Shown: piece after piece, positions 53,385 through 62,583 of the stretch
How the letters are laid out: each line of letters starts with the position of its first letter
How positions within the stretch are numbered: the stretch's first letter is position 1
NCBI GenBank assembly: GCA_964532485.1
Contig: CAZHKE010000010.1
Coordinates: forward strand, 1 to 64,000
Reading direction: 5' to 3'
DNA from: DATBSK01 sp964532485
Lineage (GTDB): Bacteria > Actinomycetota > Acidimicrobiia > IMCC26256 > PALSA-555
DNA: 64,000 nucleotides
The notes under the pieces: model-generated
Database searches by the model: none
Seen by the model: the letters and a program-made list of their open reading frames with translations, nothing else
Told to the model about the DNA's origin: nothing
Made by a program: the position numbers and the translations under genes

Positions 53385-53814
53385 GACCGCAGCCGACTTC
53401 GTCGGTGGCTTCGTCGCCGCGGAGGGGACGTTCTTCCGATCGGGAACGCCACCCAAGTTCGTCTTCGCGGTCGGGCTCGGTGCGGTCGACTCGTGCACGT
53501 GCGAGATGCTCCACAGGTTCCTCGGCGTCGGGTCGATCCACCATTCCCCGCGCCGTAAGCCCCATTACGACGACGAGGTGACGTTCGCGGTCCAGTCCAT
53601 GCGCGACCACCTCGCGGTCACCATCCCGTTCATGGACGAGCACCTCCCCGAGTCGTACAAGCGCACGCAGTACCTCGTGTGGAAGGCCGAGCTGCTGAAG
53701 TACTGGGAGCGCTCGGCGAAGCGACGGCGGCCGTGCACCGTCGACGGCTGTGACGCGCTGCGGCGTGCCCACGGGCTCTGCCGACGCCACCTGTGGCTCC
53801 TCCGTGGCCAGTGA
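53380..53814 (+). CDS. Second LAGLIDADG-like frame, +1 relative to the first, no start codon
   Basis: A second single-motif LAGLIDADG domain, ADFVGGFVAAEGTFF, is followed by FVFAVGLGAVDSCTCEMLHRFLGVGSI, an IPFMDEHLPESYKRTQYLVWKAELL helix, and another Cys/His tail, CTVDGCDALRRAHGLCRRH, like that of the first frame. No ATG, GTG or TTG lies just before the domain. The frame opens across the first gene's stop in the +1 phase, so either a frameshift fuses the two into a two-motif enzyme or the pair is broken by mutation or sequencing error. The next 168 bp to hisH hold nothing recognised. Confidence 0.6.
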   Translation, partial: TETAADFVGGFVAAEGTFFRSGTPPKFVFAVGLGAVDSCTCEMLHRFLGVGSIHHSPRRKPHYDDEVTFAVQSMRDHLAVTIPFMDEHLPESYKRTQYLVWKAELLKYWERSAKRRRPCTVDGCDALRRAHGLCRRHLWLLRGQ

Positions 53815-53982
53815 CGCCACGATGGCGCCTGTGGTCGTGCGCGAGCAGGCCCACGCGGGCCGCAACGGCGTCGGCTTCGACACGAGGCGCCGCGCTCGCG
53901 AGGCTCGCATCGGTCTCGCCGCGCGTGCGGCCACGCTTTCCCGTCGCGATCGCGCTCGTCGACCGCGTACCCTCGCTTCGAC

Positions 53983-54588
53983 ATGATCGGTGTCATCGAC
54001 TACCGAGCCGGCAACGCCCCGAGCGTCGGGTACGCGCTGGAGCGCCTCGGCCTCGACCACCGCTTGGTCACGAAGGCCGATGAGCTCGACCAGTGCGACC
54101 GTCTGGTCCTACCGGGGGTCGGCGCCGCGCGCGCCACTCTCGACTCCCTCGCCGGATCTGGTCTCCTGGAGCCGCTCACGCAGCGGGTTCGGCGCGACGG
54201 CGTCCCGTTCCTCGGCATCTGCATCGGGCTGCAGGTGCTGTTCGAGCACTCGGAGGAAGGCGACGCCCGGTGCCTGGGCTGGGTCCCGGGAACCGTCCAC
54301 CGGTTCGACGACTCCCTCCGCGTTCCCCAGATCGGCTGGAACGGCGTGTGCCTCGCCCGCGCCCACCCCGTCACCGCGAGGTTCCCCGACCAGGGCCACT
54401 GCTACTTCGTGAACTCGTACTACGCGGCGCCCACCGACGCGGACGCCGTGATCGGCACGACGGAGTACGGCATCGAGTTCTGCTCGGTGGTCGCGCACGA
54501 GAACATCGTCGCCACGCAGTTCCACGCCGAGAAGAGCGGCACGCTGGGCCTGGAGATCCTCACCGGCTTCGCGCGATGGGAGCCCTGA
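53983..54588 (+). CDS. hisH: Imidazole glycerol phosphate synthase glutaminase subunit HisH
   Basis: The 201-aa class I glutamine amidotransferase has PGVGAARATLDSL, the nucleophile Cys80 in GICIGLQVLFE, and His181/Glu183 in QFHAEKSG, so the triad is complete. It hydrolyses glutamine and passes ammonia to the HisF barrel. Its stop overlaps the next start (TGATG). No other his gene is nearby, so a role outside histidine synthesis, such as sugar amidation with a HisF paralogue, is possible. Confidence 0.88.
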   Translation: MIGVIDYRAGNAPSVGYALERLGLDHRLVTKADELDQCDRLVLPGVGAARATLDSLAGSGLLEPLTQRVRRDGVPFLGICIGLQVLFEHSEEGDARCLGWVPGTVHRFDDSLRVPQIGWNGVCLARAHPVTARFPDQGHCYFVNSYYAAPTDADAVIGTTEYGIEFCSVVAHENIVATQFHAEKSGTLGLEILTGFARWEP

Positions 54589-55412
54589 TGCTGACGAAGC
54601 GTCTCATCGCGTGCTTCGACGTCGTCGACGGACGGGTCACGAAGGCACAGCAGTTCCAGGACAACATCGACGTCGCGCCGGCGGCCGACCTCGCCCGATC
54701 GCTCTACGACGACCAGATCGACGAGATCGTCTTCTACGACATCATGGCCAGCGCGCAGCGCCGCATGATCGACCTCCCCGTCGTGCGGTCGGTAGCTCGA
54801 GAGGTGTTCGTGCCGTTCACGGTCGGCGGAGGCATCCGCTCGGTCGATGACATGTTCGAGGTGCTGAAGGCCGGCGCCGAGAAGATCAGCATCGACTCCA
54901 TGGCAGTGCGCGACCCCGCCATCATCCGAGATGGCGCCGAGGCGTTCGGTCGGCAGTGCATCGTGCTGAGCACCCAGGTGAAGTGCGTCGGTGTCCGCGA
55001 GGGGATCCCGAGCGGCTACGAGGTCTTCATCGACGGTGCTCGGACACCGACCGGGCTGGACGCGCTCGACTGGGTGCGCCGGGGCGAGGATCTCGGCGCC
55101 GGCGAGATCGTCGTGAACAGCATCGACCGCGACGGCACGGCATCGGGCTACGACCTCGAGATCACCCGGGCGGTCGCCGACGCGGTGAACCTCCCGATCA
55201 TCGCATCCGGAGGAGCGGGCACCGTCGAGCACATCGCCGGCGGACTCACGATCGGCGGGGCCCAGGCGGCGATCATCAGCTCGATCCTCTACTCACCGCG
55301 CTTCGACCGGAACCTCGGTGTGCAGGAGCTCAAGCAGGGGCTTGCGGATCGCGGTGTGCCGATGCGCCCGTACCTCACGGATGGAACCGCCGCGGAGCGC
55401 GCGTCGAGCTAG
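54588..55412 (+). CDS. hisF: HisF-family cyclase subunit with Gln in place of the second catalytic Asp
   Basis: The 274-aa TIM barrel has CFDVVDGRV with Asp11, FTVGGGIRSVDDM, EVFIDGARTPTGLDALDW, EIVVNSIDRDGT and IIASGGAGTVEH, all HisF landmarks. The strand that in HisF carries the general acid-base Asp130 (usually VxxIDxK) reads CIVLSTQVKC here, with Gln130. Asp11 and Asp130 are the catalytic pair in the Thermotoga enzyme. The protein may be an altered subfamily with another chemistry or use a different residue. It is paired with hisH. Confidence 0.82.
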   Translation: MLTKRLIACFDVVDGRVTKAQQFQDNIDVAPAADLARSLYDDQIDEIVFYDIMASAQRRMIDLPVVRSVAREVFVPFTVGGGIRSVDDMFEVLKAGAEKISIDSMAVRDPAIIRDGAEAFGRQCIVLSTQVKCVGVREGIPSGYEVFIDGARTPTGLDALDWVRRGEDLGAGEIVVNSIDRDGTASGYDLEITRAVADAVNLPIIASGGAGTVEHIAGGLTIGGAQAAIISSILYSPRFDRNLGVQELKQGLADRGVPMRPYLTDGTAAERASS

Positions 55413-55418
55413 CTCTGG

Positions 55419-55868
55419 CTACCGTGCCTCACCCATCGCGACGCGCGGCGGCTCGTCGAACGGGATGCGCGAGGCGTCCGCCCAGAGGCGATCGAGGTCG
55501 TAGTAGGCGCGCGTCTCGTCGAGGAACACGTGCACGACGATGTCGCCGTAGTCGAGCAGCATCCACGACGCGTCGTCGAGTCCCTCGACACCGAACGGCT
55601 TGGAGCCGTCGTGCTCGCGCAGCTCCGCTTGGATCTCGTCGATCACCGTACGAGCCTGTCGAGCGTTCGACGCGCTCGCGATCACGAAGCAGTCGATGAT
55701 CGAGATGATCTCGCCGACGTCGAGCACGACGATGTCGTGCGCCATCTTGTCGGCTGCCGCTTCGGCGGCGACGAGCGCCCGGCTGATCGACGGTGGGGAG
55801 GAACCGGTCAAGCGGTTCCGTTCCAGACCCGGTTCGTCGCGGGACCTGTGCTCATCTGGTCGCAGCAT
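55419..55868 (-). CDS. rsfS: Ribosomal silencing factor RsfS
   Basis: The 149-aa product has the RsfS fold: RALVAAEAAADKMAHDIVVLDV, IDCFVIASASNARQARTVIDEI, and WMLLDYGDIVVHVFLDETRAYYDLDRLW. It binds uL14 and blocks subunit joining when nutrients are low. ATG 55868 gives a 35-residue polar N-tail and overlaps nadD by 17 bp. nadD-rsfS is a widespread pair. Confidence 0.93.
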   Translation of the reverse strand: MLRPDEHRSRDEPGLERNRLTGSSPPSISRALVAAEAAADKMAHDIVVLDVGEIISIIDCFVIASASNARQARTVIDEIQAELREHDGSKPFGVEGLDDASWMLLDYGDIVVHVFLDETRAYYDLDRLWADASRIPFDEPPRVAMGEAR

Positions 55869-56451
55869 AGAGGCCGCGATCAGCGATGACACGCACCACA
55901 GCCGGCGGCACGAGCCCGTCGACCGGGAAGCCACGCGCCAGCCGCTCGCGAATCTCGGACGACGACACGTCGAGTCGCGGGATCGTGACGTGCTCGACGC
56001 TCCAACCCGCGCCCGGCGGGTCCGCGTGTTCACCCGCGCGCTCGATCACGACGAGGTGCGCCAACGACTTGGTCTCGTCGAGACGTCGCCACGTCGACAT
56101 GTTGGCGACTGCATCCGCCCCGAGCAGCAGGTGCAACGTGCGGTCGGGGCGCGTCAACGCCTCGAGCGTGTCGGCGGTCACCGACGCGCGGACACGCTCG
56201 ACCTCGACAGCGCTGGATTCGAGACCGGCGATGTCCGCGACGGCGGCCTCCACCATGGCGAGGCGGTCGGTCGCGCTCGCGACGACGCGCCCCCGCTTCT
56301 GCCACGGGTCGCCCGCCACGACGAGGAGCACGCGATCCAGGGCGAGCCGGGCGCGGCAGTCGGACGCCGCTACGACGTGGCCCACATGGATCGGGTCGAA
56401 CGTGCCCCCGAGAACACCGACGGCCTCGCGCGACCCGGACGCTGCGTCCAT
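55852..56451 (-). CDS. nadD: Nicotinate-nucleotide adenylyltransferase
   Basis: The 199-aa product starts at ATG 56451. It has GVLGGTFDPIHVGHVV (nucleotidyltransferase HxGH motif) and the C-terminal ISSTxxR-type motif VSSSEIRERLARG. It makes nicotinic acid adenine dinucleotide in NAD synthesis. It is divergent from the ACT-domain gene, 65 bp away. Confidence 0.94.
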   Translation of the reverse strand: MDAASGSREAVGVLGGTFDPIHVGHVVAASDCRARLALDRVLLVVAGDPWQKRGRVVASATDRLAMVEAAVADIAGLESSAVEVERVRASVTADTLEALTRPDRTLHLLLGADAVANMSTWRRLDETKSLAHLVVIERAGEHADPPGAGWSVEHVTIPRLDVSSSEIRERLARGFPVDGLVPPAVVRVIADRGLYAATR

Positions 56452-56516
56452 TTCGGGAGCATACGGTTCACGAATCCGCAACACGGACGCCACGTGACCG
56501 GACCTACCCTGCTCCC

Positions 56517-57185
56517 GTGGGTGAGGCGAGCGTTGGCGAGGAGCTCGAGACGCACGTGCTGGTGCGCGTCTGGCTGCCGGATCGCCCCGGTGCGTTGGGC
56601 CTCGTCGCCGCACGCATCGGTTCCGTCGGCGGCGACATCGTCGGCGTGGACGTGCTGGAGCGCTCCGAGGGCATCGCCGTCGACGAGTTCGCGGTGGTGC
56701 TCCCGAACCTCGACGTGCTGGAGCTGTTGACCCGCGAGATCGAGCAGGTCGACGGGACCTCCGTCGAGCAGTTCCGCGTCGTCGCCGCCTTCCCCGATGC
56801 CCGGCTCGACGCGCTCGAGTCGGCCGAGGTGCTCTGTGAGGCGAGCTCCATCGAGGCGCTCACCGGGACGCTGGTCGGGCACCTCCGGCACGAGTTCCTC
56901 GCGGACTGGTGCGTGCTGCTCGTCGGCGAGACGGTCGCCGCGGCCGCGGGCGATCACGCACCGGCCGTCGAGTTCCTCTCGGCCCTCGCGACCGGGACTG
57001 CGGCATCGCCGAAGGTCGCAGACGGCACCACCGGCCCCGACGACCTGATGGTCGCGCTGCTACCCGACCACGACGCGACGGTGCTCGCCGGGCGCGACGG
57101 CCAGGCGTTCCGCCGTCGGGAGCGGCTCCAGCTCCTGGCACTCGCCCGCATCGCCGATCGAGCCTGGACGTTGCTCGAGAGGTAG
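56517..57185 (+). CDS. ACT-domain protein of unknown role
   Basis: The 222-aa product starts at GTG 56517. An ACT domain at about 12-85 (THVLVRVWLPDRPGALGLVAARIGSVGGDIVGVDVLE) has the typical ligand-binding Gly near the first turn. The rest (90-222) looks like a GAF-type alpha/beta domain with WCVLLVG and a C-terminal helix LQLLALARIADRAW. Such ACT-GAF proteins are probably amino-acid-responsive regulators. The photolyase gene follows after nine bases. Confidence 0.75.
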   Translation: MGEASVGEELETHVLVRVWLPDRPGALGLVAARIGSVGGDIVGVDVLERSEGIAVDEFAVVLPNLDVLELLTREIEQVDGTSVEQFRVVAAFPDARLDALESAEVLCEASSIEALTGTLVGHLRHEFLADWCVLLVGETVAAAAGDHAPAVEFLSALATGTAASPKVADGTTGPDDLMVALLPDHDATVLAGRDGQAFRRRERLQLLALARIADRAWTLLER

Positions 57186-57194
57186 ACCCGGGGC

Positions 57195-58559
57195 GTGGAT
57201 CCGGTCGTCGCGGTGTTCACCCGCGACCTGCGCGTCGCCGACCATCCGGCGCTCGCCGACGCCGCGCACGCAGGCGCGCCGCTCACCGCGCTCTTCGTGC
57301 TCGACGACGCGATCCTCGCGAGCGCATGCAACCGACCGAACCGCACTCGCTTCCTGTTGCAGTGCCTCTCCGATCTCGACGGATCGCTCCGGTCGCTCGG
57401 CAGCGAGCTCTCGGTCCGCCGCGGCGTGTGGGTCGACGAGGTGATCAGCGCGGCTCGCCTCGTGGGTGCATCGACAGTGCGCGTGGCCCAGGACGTGAGC
57501 GCCTATGCACAGGCCCGGCTCGGAAAGCTCGAACGCGCCGCGGCCCGGGAGCGCATCGCGGTCGTGCGCGATCCGGGGATCACGGTGGTCTCGCCGGGAG
57601 CGCTCGTCCCGGCCGGTGGCGACCACTACAAGATCTTCACCCCGTACTGGCGGCGGTGGGCAGCATCATCCCTGGCGCCGCTCGCGAGAGCGCCGACTCG
57701 CCTCGAAGCGGGACGGTCAGCGGGCACGACTTCTCTTCCCGATCTCACCGATGTGTGCAGGGGCGCCTCGAGCCCGGACGTCGCACCCGGTGGCGAGACC
57801 GCGGCGCGCGCAAGGTTCGACGGTTGGCTGGAACACGATCTGGCGGCCTACCCCGACGCGCGCGACGACTTGCCGGGTGCCGCCACGTCCCGGTTGAGCC
57901 CGTACCTGCACTTCGGGTGCATCTCGGCGACGGAGGTCGCGACCGCCGTGCGCGAGCGACCCGGTGGCGAGGAGCTCGCGCGCCAGCTGTGCTGGCGCGA
58001 CTTCTTCCACCAGCTCCTGCAGGCACGTCCCGACGCGGCTTCGTCCAACTACCGGGGTGGCGATGTGTACTGGCGCGAGGACACCGACGCGGTGCAACGA
58101 TGGAAGGAGGGGCGCACCGGATACCCGGTCGTCGACGCGGGGATGCGCCAGCTGCTGCGCGAGGGCTTCATGCACAACCGCGCGCGGATGATCGTCGCAT
58201 CGTTCCTCACGAAGGACCTGCTCGTCGACTGGCGCGTCGGTTCGCGGCACTTCCTCGACTGGCTCGTCGACGGGGACGTCGCCAACAACAACCTCAACTG
58301 GCAGTGGACGGCCGGAACCGGGACCGACACAAGCCACCGGCGAGTGTTGAACCCCTCCCGCCAAGGCACGCGCTTCGACCCCCGGGGTGACTACGTGCGG
58401 CGTTACGTCGATGAGCTGGCCGACGTCGAAGGCCGAGCAGCGCTCGATCCCGATCCGGAGACGAGAGCGCGGCGCGCGTACCCCAGCCCGATCGTCGACC
58501 ACCAGGACGCGATCGCCGAGTACCGGGCGCGGCGGCTCAGTCCTCCGCGACCGTCGTGA
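57195..58559 (+). CDS. phr: Deoxyribodipyrimidine photolyase
   Basis: The 454-aa product has an N-terminal antenna-binding Rossmann domain (VAVFTRDLRVADHPAL) and the C-terminal FAD domain with SRLSPYLHFGCIS, WRDFFHQLL, GYPVVDAGMRQLLREGFMHNRARMIVASFLTKDLL, and NWQWTAGTGTD. It repairs UV pyrimidine dimers with blue light. The FAD contacts look intact. The last 23 bp overlap the convergent VWA gene. Confidence 0.93.
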   Translation: MDPVVAVFTRDLRVADHPALADAAHAGAPLTALFVLDDAILASACNRPNRTRFLLQCLSDLDGSLRSLGSELSVRRGVWVDEVISAARLVGASTVRVAQDVSAYAQARLGKLERAAARERIAVVRDPGITVVSPGALVPAGGDHYKIFTPYWRRWAASSLAPLARAPTRLEAGRSAGTTSLPDLTDVCRGASSPDVAPGGETAARARFDGWLEHDLAAYPDARDDLPGAATSRLSPYLHFGCISATEVATAVRERPGGEELARQLCWRDFFHQLLQARPDAASSNYRGGDVYWREDTDAVQRWKEGRTGYPVVDAGMRQLLREGFMHNRARMIVASFLTKDLLVDWRVGSRHFLDWLVDGDVANNNLNWQWTAGTGTDTSHRRVLNPSRQGTRFDPRGDYVRRYVDELADVEGRAALDPDPETRARRAYPSPIVDHQDAIAEYRARRLSPPRPS

Positions 58560-59958
58560 CGAAGCTCTCGAGCTGTCGCAGGTTCCGGCACTCGTAGACG
58601 CCGTCGCAGTACGGCACGTAGTCGGAGATGATCGAGTCGCCGGTGTCCCAGTAGCCGCGCGGCTCGGGGTTGAGCCAGTAGACGTGCTTGCCGCGCTTTC
58701 GGAGCGACTCGAGGACCCAGGCCTGCGACGCGTGGTAGTTGTTGCGGGCGTCACCGAGCAGGATGATCGACGACTTCGGTGTGACCTCGCTGTGGTGGCG
58801 GTCGTGGAAGGCCTCGAGGGCGTGACCGTAGTCGGAGTGCCCGTCGACCCACACCACGTCGGCCTCGGTGTTGACGCGATGCACCGCCTCCATGACGTCG
58901 TCGCCTTCCTGGAAGAAGCGCGTGACCTCGTCGATGCCGTCGATGAAGACCCACGAGCGCACCTTCGAGAACTGGCTCGCCATCGCGTAGACGAACTGGA
59001 GCGTGAACCGGGCGAAGCTCGCCACTGAGCCGGAGATGTCGGCGATGACCATGATCTCGGGCTTCGACGGGTGCGGGTTCTTGAACTTCGGCTCTGCCGG
59101 GACACCGCCGTACGAGAGCGAGGCGCGCACGGTCTTGCGGAAGTCGAGGGTGCCGCGGTGGCGGCGGCGTCGTCGTTGCGCCAGGCGCGCCGCGAGCGCA
59201 CGCGTGAGCGGGTAGATCGCGCGCTGCAGCGCGAGCATCTCGTCGCGCGACGCGTGCATGAAGTCGACGTCCTCGGGCAAGGGCTTCCGCAGCGTCCGCG
59301 CCATCGCCTCGACGCCGCGGTCGGCCACGAGGCGGCGGCGGATCTCGGCTTCGACGAGCTCCTTGAGCTCGCGAAGCCGAGCGTCGAAGTCTTCACGCTG
59401 GAGTCGCTCGCCCAGCTCGCCCTCGTCCACCGTCCCGCCGTCGCGAGCTCGCCCCATCATGCGCGCACCGAGATCGTCGAGATCGAGCTGTCGGAGCGTC
59501 CGGTAGAGGTAGTACGTGCCGCCCACGGGCCGACCCGGCTCCATGCCGGCGAACATCGTCACGGCCATCGCCGCAAGCTGGCGGAGCGCATCTCGGTCGC
59601 CGCTCATCAACGCGTCGAGGAGCATCTGGGCCAGCTCCTCGCGGTCCATCTGGCCTCCACCGCCGCCGCCGGACGCCTCGGAGAGGAGCGACTCCCAGAG
59701 GTCGTCGCCCTCGATGCCGTCCTCGCCGCCGACGCCGGGCGACCAGAGCGAGAAGTAGACGTCGAACACGGTCTCGAACGCCTTCCAGTGGTTGTGATGC
59801 TTGACGAGCGTCGCTCCGAGCGCGGCCTTGAACACGTCGCGCTCGGAGATGTCGATGTGCTCGACCGCGTGCATCGCGTCGAGGTTCTCGGTCATCGACA
59901 CCGGCAGCCCCGCGCCGCGCAGCTCGTGCACGAACCCCTGCAGGACGTCAAGCATCAC
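58537..59958 (-). CDS. VWA-domain (CoxE-like) protein
   Basis: The 473-aa product has an N-terminal helical region with the CoxE-like start (VLQGFVHELRGAGLPVSMTENLDAMHA), a charged middle with RRRRRHRGTLDFRKTVRASL, and a C-terminal VWA domain with the MIDAS motif DISGS near residue 310. It works with MoxR-type AAA ATPases in metal insertion or protein remodelling. The partner ATPase gene lies just upstream on the same strand, 128 bp away. Confidence 0.82.
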   Translation of the reverse strand: MMLDVLQGFVHELRGAGLPVSMTENLDAMHAVEHIDISERDVFKAALGATLVKHHNHWKAFETVFDVYFSLWSPGVGGEDGIEGDDLWESLLSEASGGGGGGQMDREELAQMLLDALMSGDRDALRQLAAMAVTMFAGMEPGRPVGGTYYLYRTLRQLDLDDLGARMMGRARDGGTVDEGELGERLQREDFDARLRELKELVEAEIRRRLVADRGVEAMARTLRKPLPEDVDFMHASRDEMLALQRAIYPLTRALAARLAQRRRRRHRGTLDFRKTVRASLSYGGVPAEPKFKNPHPSKPEIMVIADISGSVASFARFTLQFVYAMASQFSKVRSWVFIDGIDEVTRFFQEGDDVMEAVHRVNTEADVVWVDGHSDYGHALEAFHDRHHSEVTPKSSIILLGDARNNYHASQAWVLESLRKRGKHVYWLNPEPRGYWDTGDSIISDYVPYCDGVYECRNLRQLESFVTTVAED

Positions 59959-60086
59959 CTCTACTGCCTCACTCGCTGCGCCGCAGGGTACCTGTGGCGC
60001 GGGCGCTCGTTCGGCTGCCGGCGCCGGAGGCGCCGGCGATGGGCGGGTGGGGGCCCGACAACGTCACTCGCAGTCGTCCAGTGCGG

Positions 60087-60959
60087 TCACGTCGCGTCCG
60101 GCACGAGTTCCTTGCGGGCCTTGGCGATGTCGGATTGGTACTTGAGCAGCACGTGGAGCGTCTCGCCGATGACCTCCGGCGAGATCTCCTTGCGACCGAG
60201 GAACAGCAGCGTGCGCGCCCAGTCGATCGTCTCGGAGATCGACGGTGCCTTCTTGAGGTCGAGCTCGCGGATGGAGCGGACGACGCGGGCGACCTGCTCG
60301 GCAAGCTCGTCGTCGATCTCCGGCACCCGCACCCGCACGATGTCGCGCTCCCGGTCGAGATCGGGATAGTCGATGTGCAGGTAGAGGCAGCGGCGCTTCA
60401 ACGCCTCGGAGAGCTCACGCGTGTTGTTCGACGTGAGCACCACGATCGGCCGCTGTGTCCCGGTGATCGTGCCGAGCTCGGGGATCGAGACCTGGAAGTC
60501 GGACAGCACCTCGAGGAGCAGCGCCTCGGTCTCGATCTCGACGCGGTCGACCTCGTCGATGAGCAGGACGACCGGTTCCTCGGCTCGGATCGCCTCCAAC
60601 AACGGGCGCGTGAGCAGGAACGGCTCGGAGAAGATGTCGGATTCGACGACCTCCCAGCTGGTCTCGTGCTCCCGGTCGGCCTGGATGCGCAGCAGCTGCT
60701 TCTTGTAGTTCCACTCGTACAGCGCCTTCGCCTCGTCGAGACCCTCGTAGCATTGGAGCCGGATCAGCCGGGCGCCGCCGATCCGCGCGATCGCCTTCGC
60801 GAGCTCCGTCTTGCCGACGCCGGCCGGTCCTTCGACGAGGACGGGCTTCTCCAGGCGGTCGGCGAGGTACACGACCCCCGAGATGTTGGCGTCGGCGAGG
60901 TAGTCGACCTCGCGCAGCCGTTCCGTGACGTCGGGCACCGATTCGAAGCGCTCAGCCAT
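60087..60959 (-). CDS. MoxR-family AAA+ ATPase
   Basis: The 290-aa product has Walker A GPAGVGKT at 44-51, Walker B VVLLIDEVD, sensor 1 VVLTSNNTRELSEALKRRC (Arg finger) and a lid domain. It is most like the MoxR/CoxD ATPases that act with VWA proteins, and the downstream gene is such a VWA protein. The target complex is unknown. Confidence 0.9.
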   Translation of the reverse strand: MAERFESVPDVTERLREVDYLADANISGVVYLADRLEKPVLVEGPAGVGKTELAKAIARIGGARLIRLQCYEGLDEAKALYEWNYKKQLLRIQADREHETSWEVVESDIFSEPFLLTRPLLEAIRAEEPVVLLIDEVDRVEIETEALLLEVLSDFQVSIPELGTITGTQRPIVVLTSNNTRELSEALKRRCLYLHIDYPDLDRERDIVRVRVPEIDDELAEQVARVVRSIRELDLKKAPSISETIDWARTLLFLGRKEISPEVIGETLHVLLKYQSDIAKARKELVPDAT

Positions 60960-60992
60960 CTCTGCTCTGTCGCCGCCTGCTCGAGGGTCGGA

Positions 60993-62240
60993 TCACTGCA
61001 CGATCTGGCCGTCGCCCCAGACCAGGTACTTGTAGGTCGTCAGCTCGCGAAGGCCCATGGGACCGCGCGCGTGGAGCTTCTGCGTCGAGATGCCGATCTC
61101 TGCGCCGAACCCGAAGCGTTCGCCGTCGGTGAAGCGCGTCGACGCGTTGACCATCACGACCGCGGCATCCACCTCGCGGGCGAAGCGCCGCGCCGCGTCG
61201 AGGTCGCGGGTCACGATCGCCTCGGTGTGACCGGTGCCGAACCGGTTCACGTGCTCGATCGCCGCGTCGAGATCGGCGACGACGGCAACGGCCATCTCGA
61301 GCGCGAGGAACTCGCGACCGAAGTCGTCATCGGTCGCCGTACCCATCGGGAAGAGGAGCCGTGCCGGCTCGTCACCCCGGAGCTCGACTCCCGCGTCGAC
61401 GAGCGCGCCCGCGACTCGGGGCACGAAGGCCTCGGCGACGTCACGGTGGACGACCAGAGACTCGGCGGCGTTGCAGACGCCGGGCCGGTTCGTCTTGGCA
61501 TTGACCGCGATGTCGAGGGCGGTGTCGAGATCGGCCGCCGCGTCGACGTACACGTGGCAGTTGCCGTCGCCGTCGATGATCACAGGGACGGTCGCGTTGG
61601 CGCGGATGCTCTCGATCAGGGAGGGGCCCCCGCGGGGGATCAGGCAGTCGACGTACTCGTCGAGCTGCATGACCTCGACGGCGGTCTCGTGCTCGGTGTC
61701 CTCGACGAGGATGATCGCATCGGCCGGGAGCCCCGCTTTGACGGTGCCATCGCGGAGCAGATCTGCGATCGCCTGGTTCGAACGCAGGGCACTCGACGAA
61801 CCGCGCAGCAGCGCGGCGTTGCCGGACTTCAGACAGATGCCGGCGGCGTCGCTCGTGACGTTGGGGCGGTTCTCGTAGATGATCGCGATGACGCCGAGCG
61901 GGACGCGCACTCGCTCGATGTCGAGACCGTTCGGGCGGCGCGTGCCGTCGAGCACCTCGCCGATCGGCTCGGGGAGCGCTGCGACCTGCCGCAAGCCGGC
62001 CGCCATGGCTTCGAGGCGGGTCTCGTCGAGCCGCAGACGGTCGAGCGCCGCGCCCTTCAGGCCGTCACCCTCCGCGGTCGCCAGGTCACGGGCGTTCGCG
62101 TCGAGGACCTCGGGCGCCCGGTCGACCAGCAGGTCAGCGCCGGCGAGCAGCGCCGTGTTCTTGACGACGGTGGACGCGCGGGCCAGGACACGGGACGCGT
62201 CGCGGGCGCGCCGCCCCAGCTCTTCGACCGCACTCGGCAC
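60993..62240 (-). CDS. proA: Gamma-glutamyl phosphate reductase
   Basis: The 415-aa product starts at GTG 62240. It is an aldehyde dehydrogenase-fold enzyme with GVIAIIYENRPNVTSDAAGICLKSGNAALLRG, the catalytic Cys in NRPGVCNAAES, and the conserved end GPMGLRELTTYKYLVWGDGQ. It reduces glutamyl-5-phosphate to the semialdehyde for proline synthesis. It is downstream of proB across a 343-bp spacer. Confidence 0.95.
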   Translation of the reverse strand: MPSAVEELGRRARDASRVLARASTVVKNTALLAGADLLVDRAPEVLDANARDLATAEGDGLKGAALDRLRLDETRLEAMAAGLRQVAALPEPIGEVLDGTRRPNGLDIERVRVPLGVIAIIYENRPNVTSDAAGICLKSGNAALLRGSSSALRSNQAIADLLRDGTVKAGLPADAIILVEDTEHETAVEVMQLDEYVDCLIPRGGPSLIESIRANATVPVIIDGDGNCHVYVDAAADLDTALDIAVNAKTNRPGVCNAAESLVVHRDVAEAFVPRVAGALVDAGVELRGDEPARLLFPMGTATDDDFGREFLALEMAVAVVADLDAAIEHVNRFGTGHTEAIVTRDLDAARRFAREVDAAVVMVNASTRFTDGERFGFGAEIGISTQKLHARGPMGLRELTTYKYLVWGDGQIVQ

Positions 62241-62583
62241 GGATCGAGTGTATCTGTGCGCTTTCCGCGGCCTGCCCGGCGTTTCGCGCGCTGCGATCAG
62301 GAGAATTGGGGCGCCAACGAAGGCGGGGGGCGCGAGGCCGCGCCGTCGCGGACGAGCCGCCGGCGCAGGCCTCGCACCCCCCGGGACGTGTCGGTCGTCT
62401 CGGGCCTGGTCCTCGCGGACCGGGGCCCTCCCCCCGTCGACCGACGCGCCGAGTGCAGGAAGTGTGTCCGACGTCACGTCCGAAAGCAAGGCAAGGGGGC
62501 AGACGCGGCCGGGGTCGGGCGGGCGCCGGCAGCGAAGCGAGCGACCGCGGGCCGGGCATCCCGGCCCGCAGCGAGCGACGCAG
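62241..62583. other. GC-rich spacer between proB and proA with a strong hairpin
   Basis: No recognisable gene. The main structure is a perfect 10-bp stem, GCGGGCCGGG (62547-62556) with CCCGGCCCGC (62560-62569) around CAT. It starts 15 bases past the proB stop when read with the genes, and may act as a terminator or as a stabilising 3' structure. The region around the proB stop matches the region around the uppS stop (23721-23758). Confidence 0.5.
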
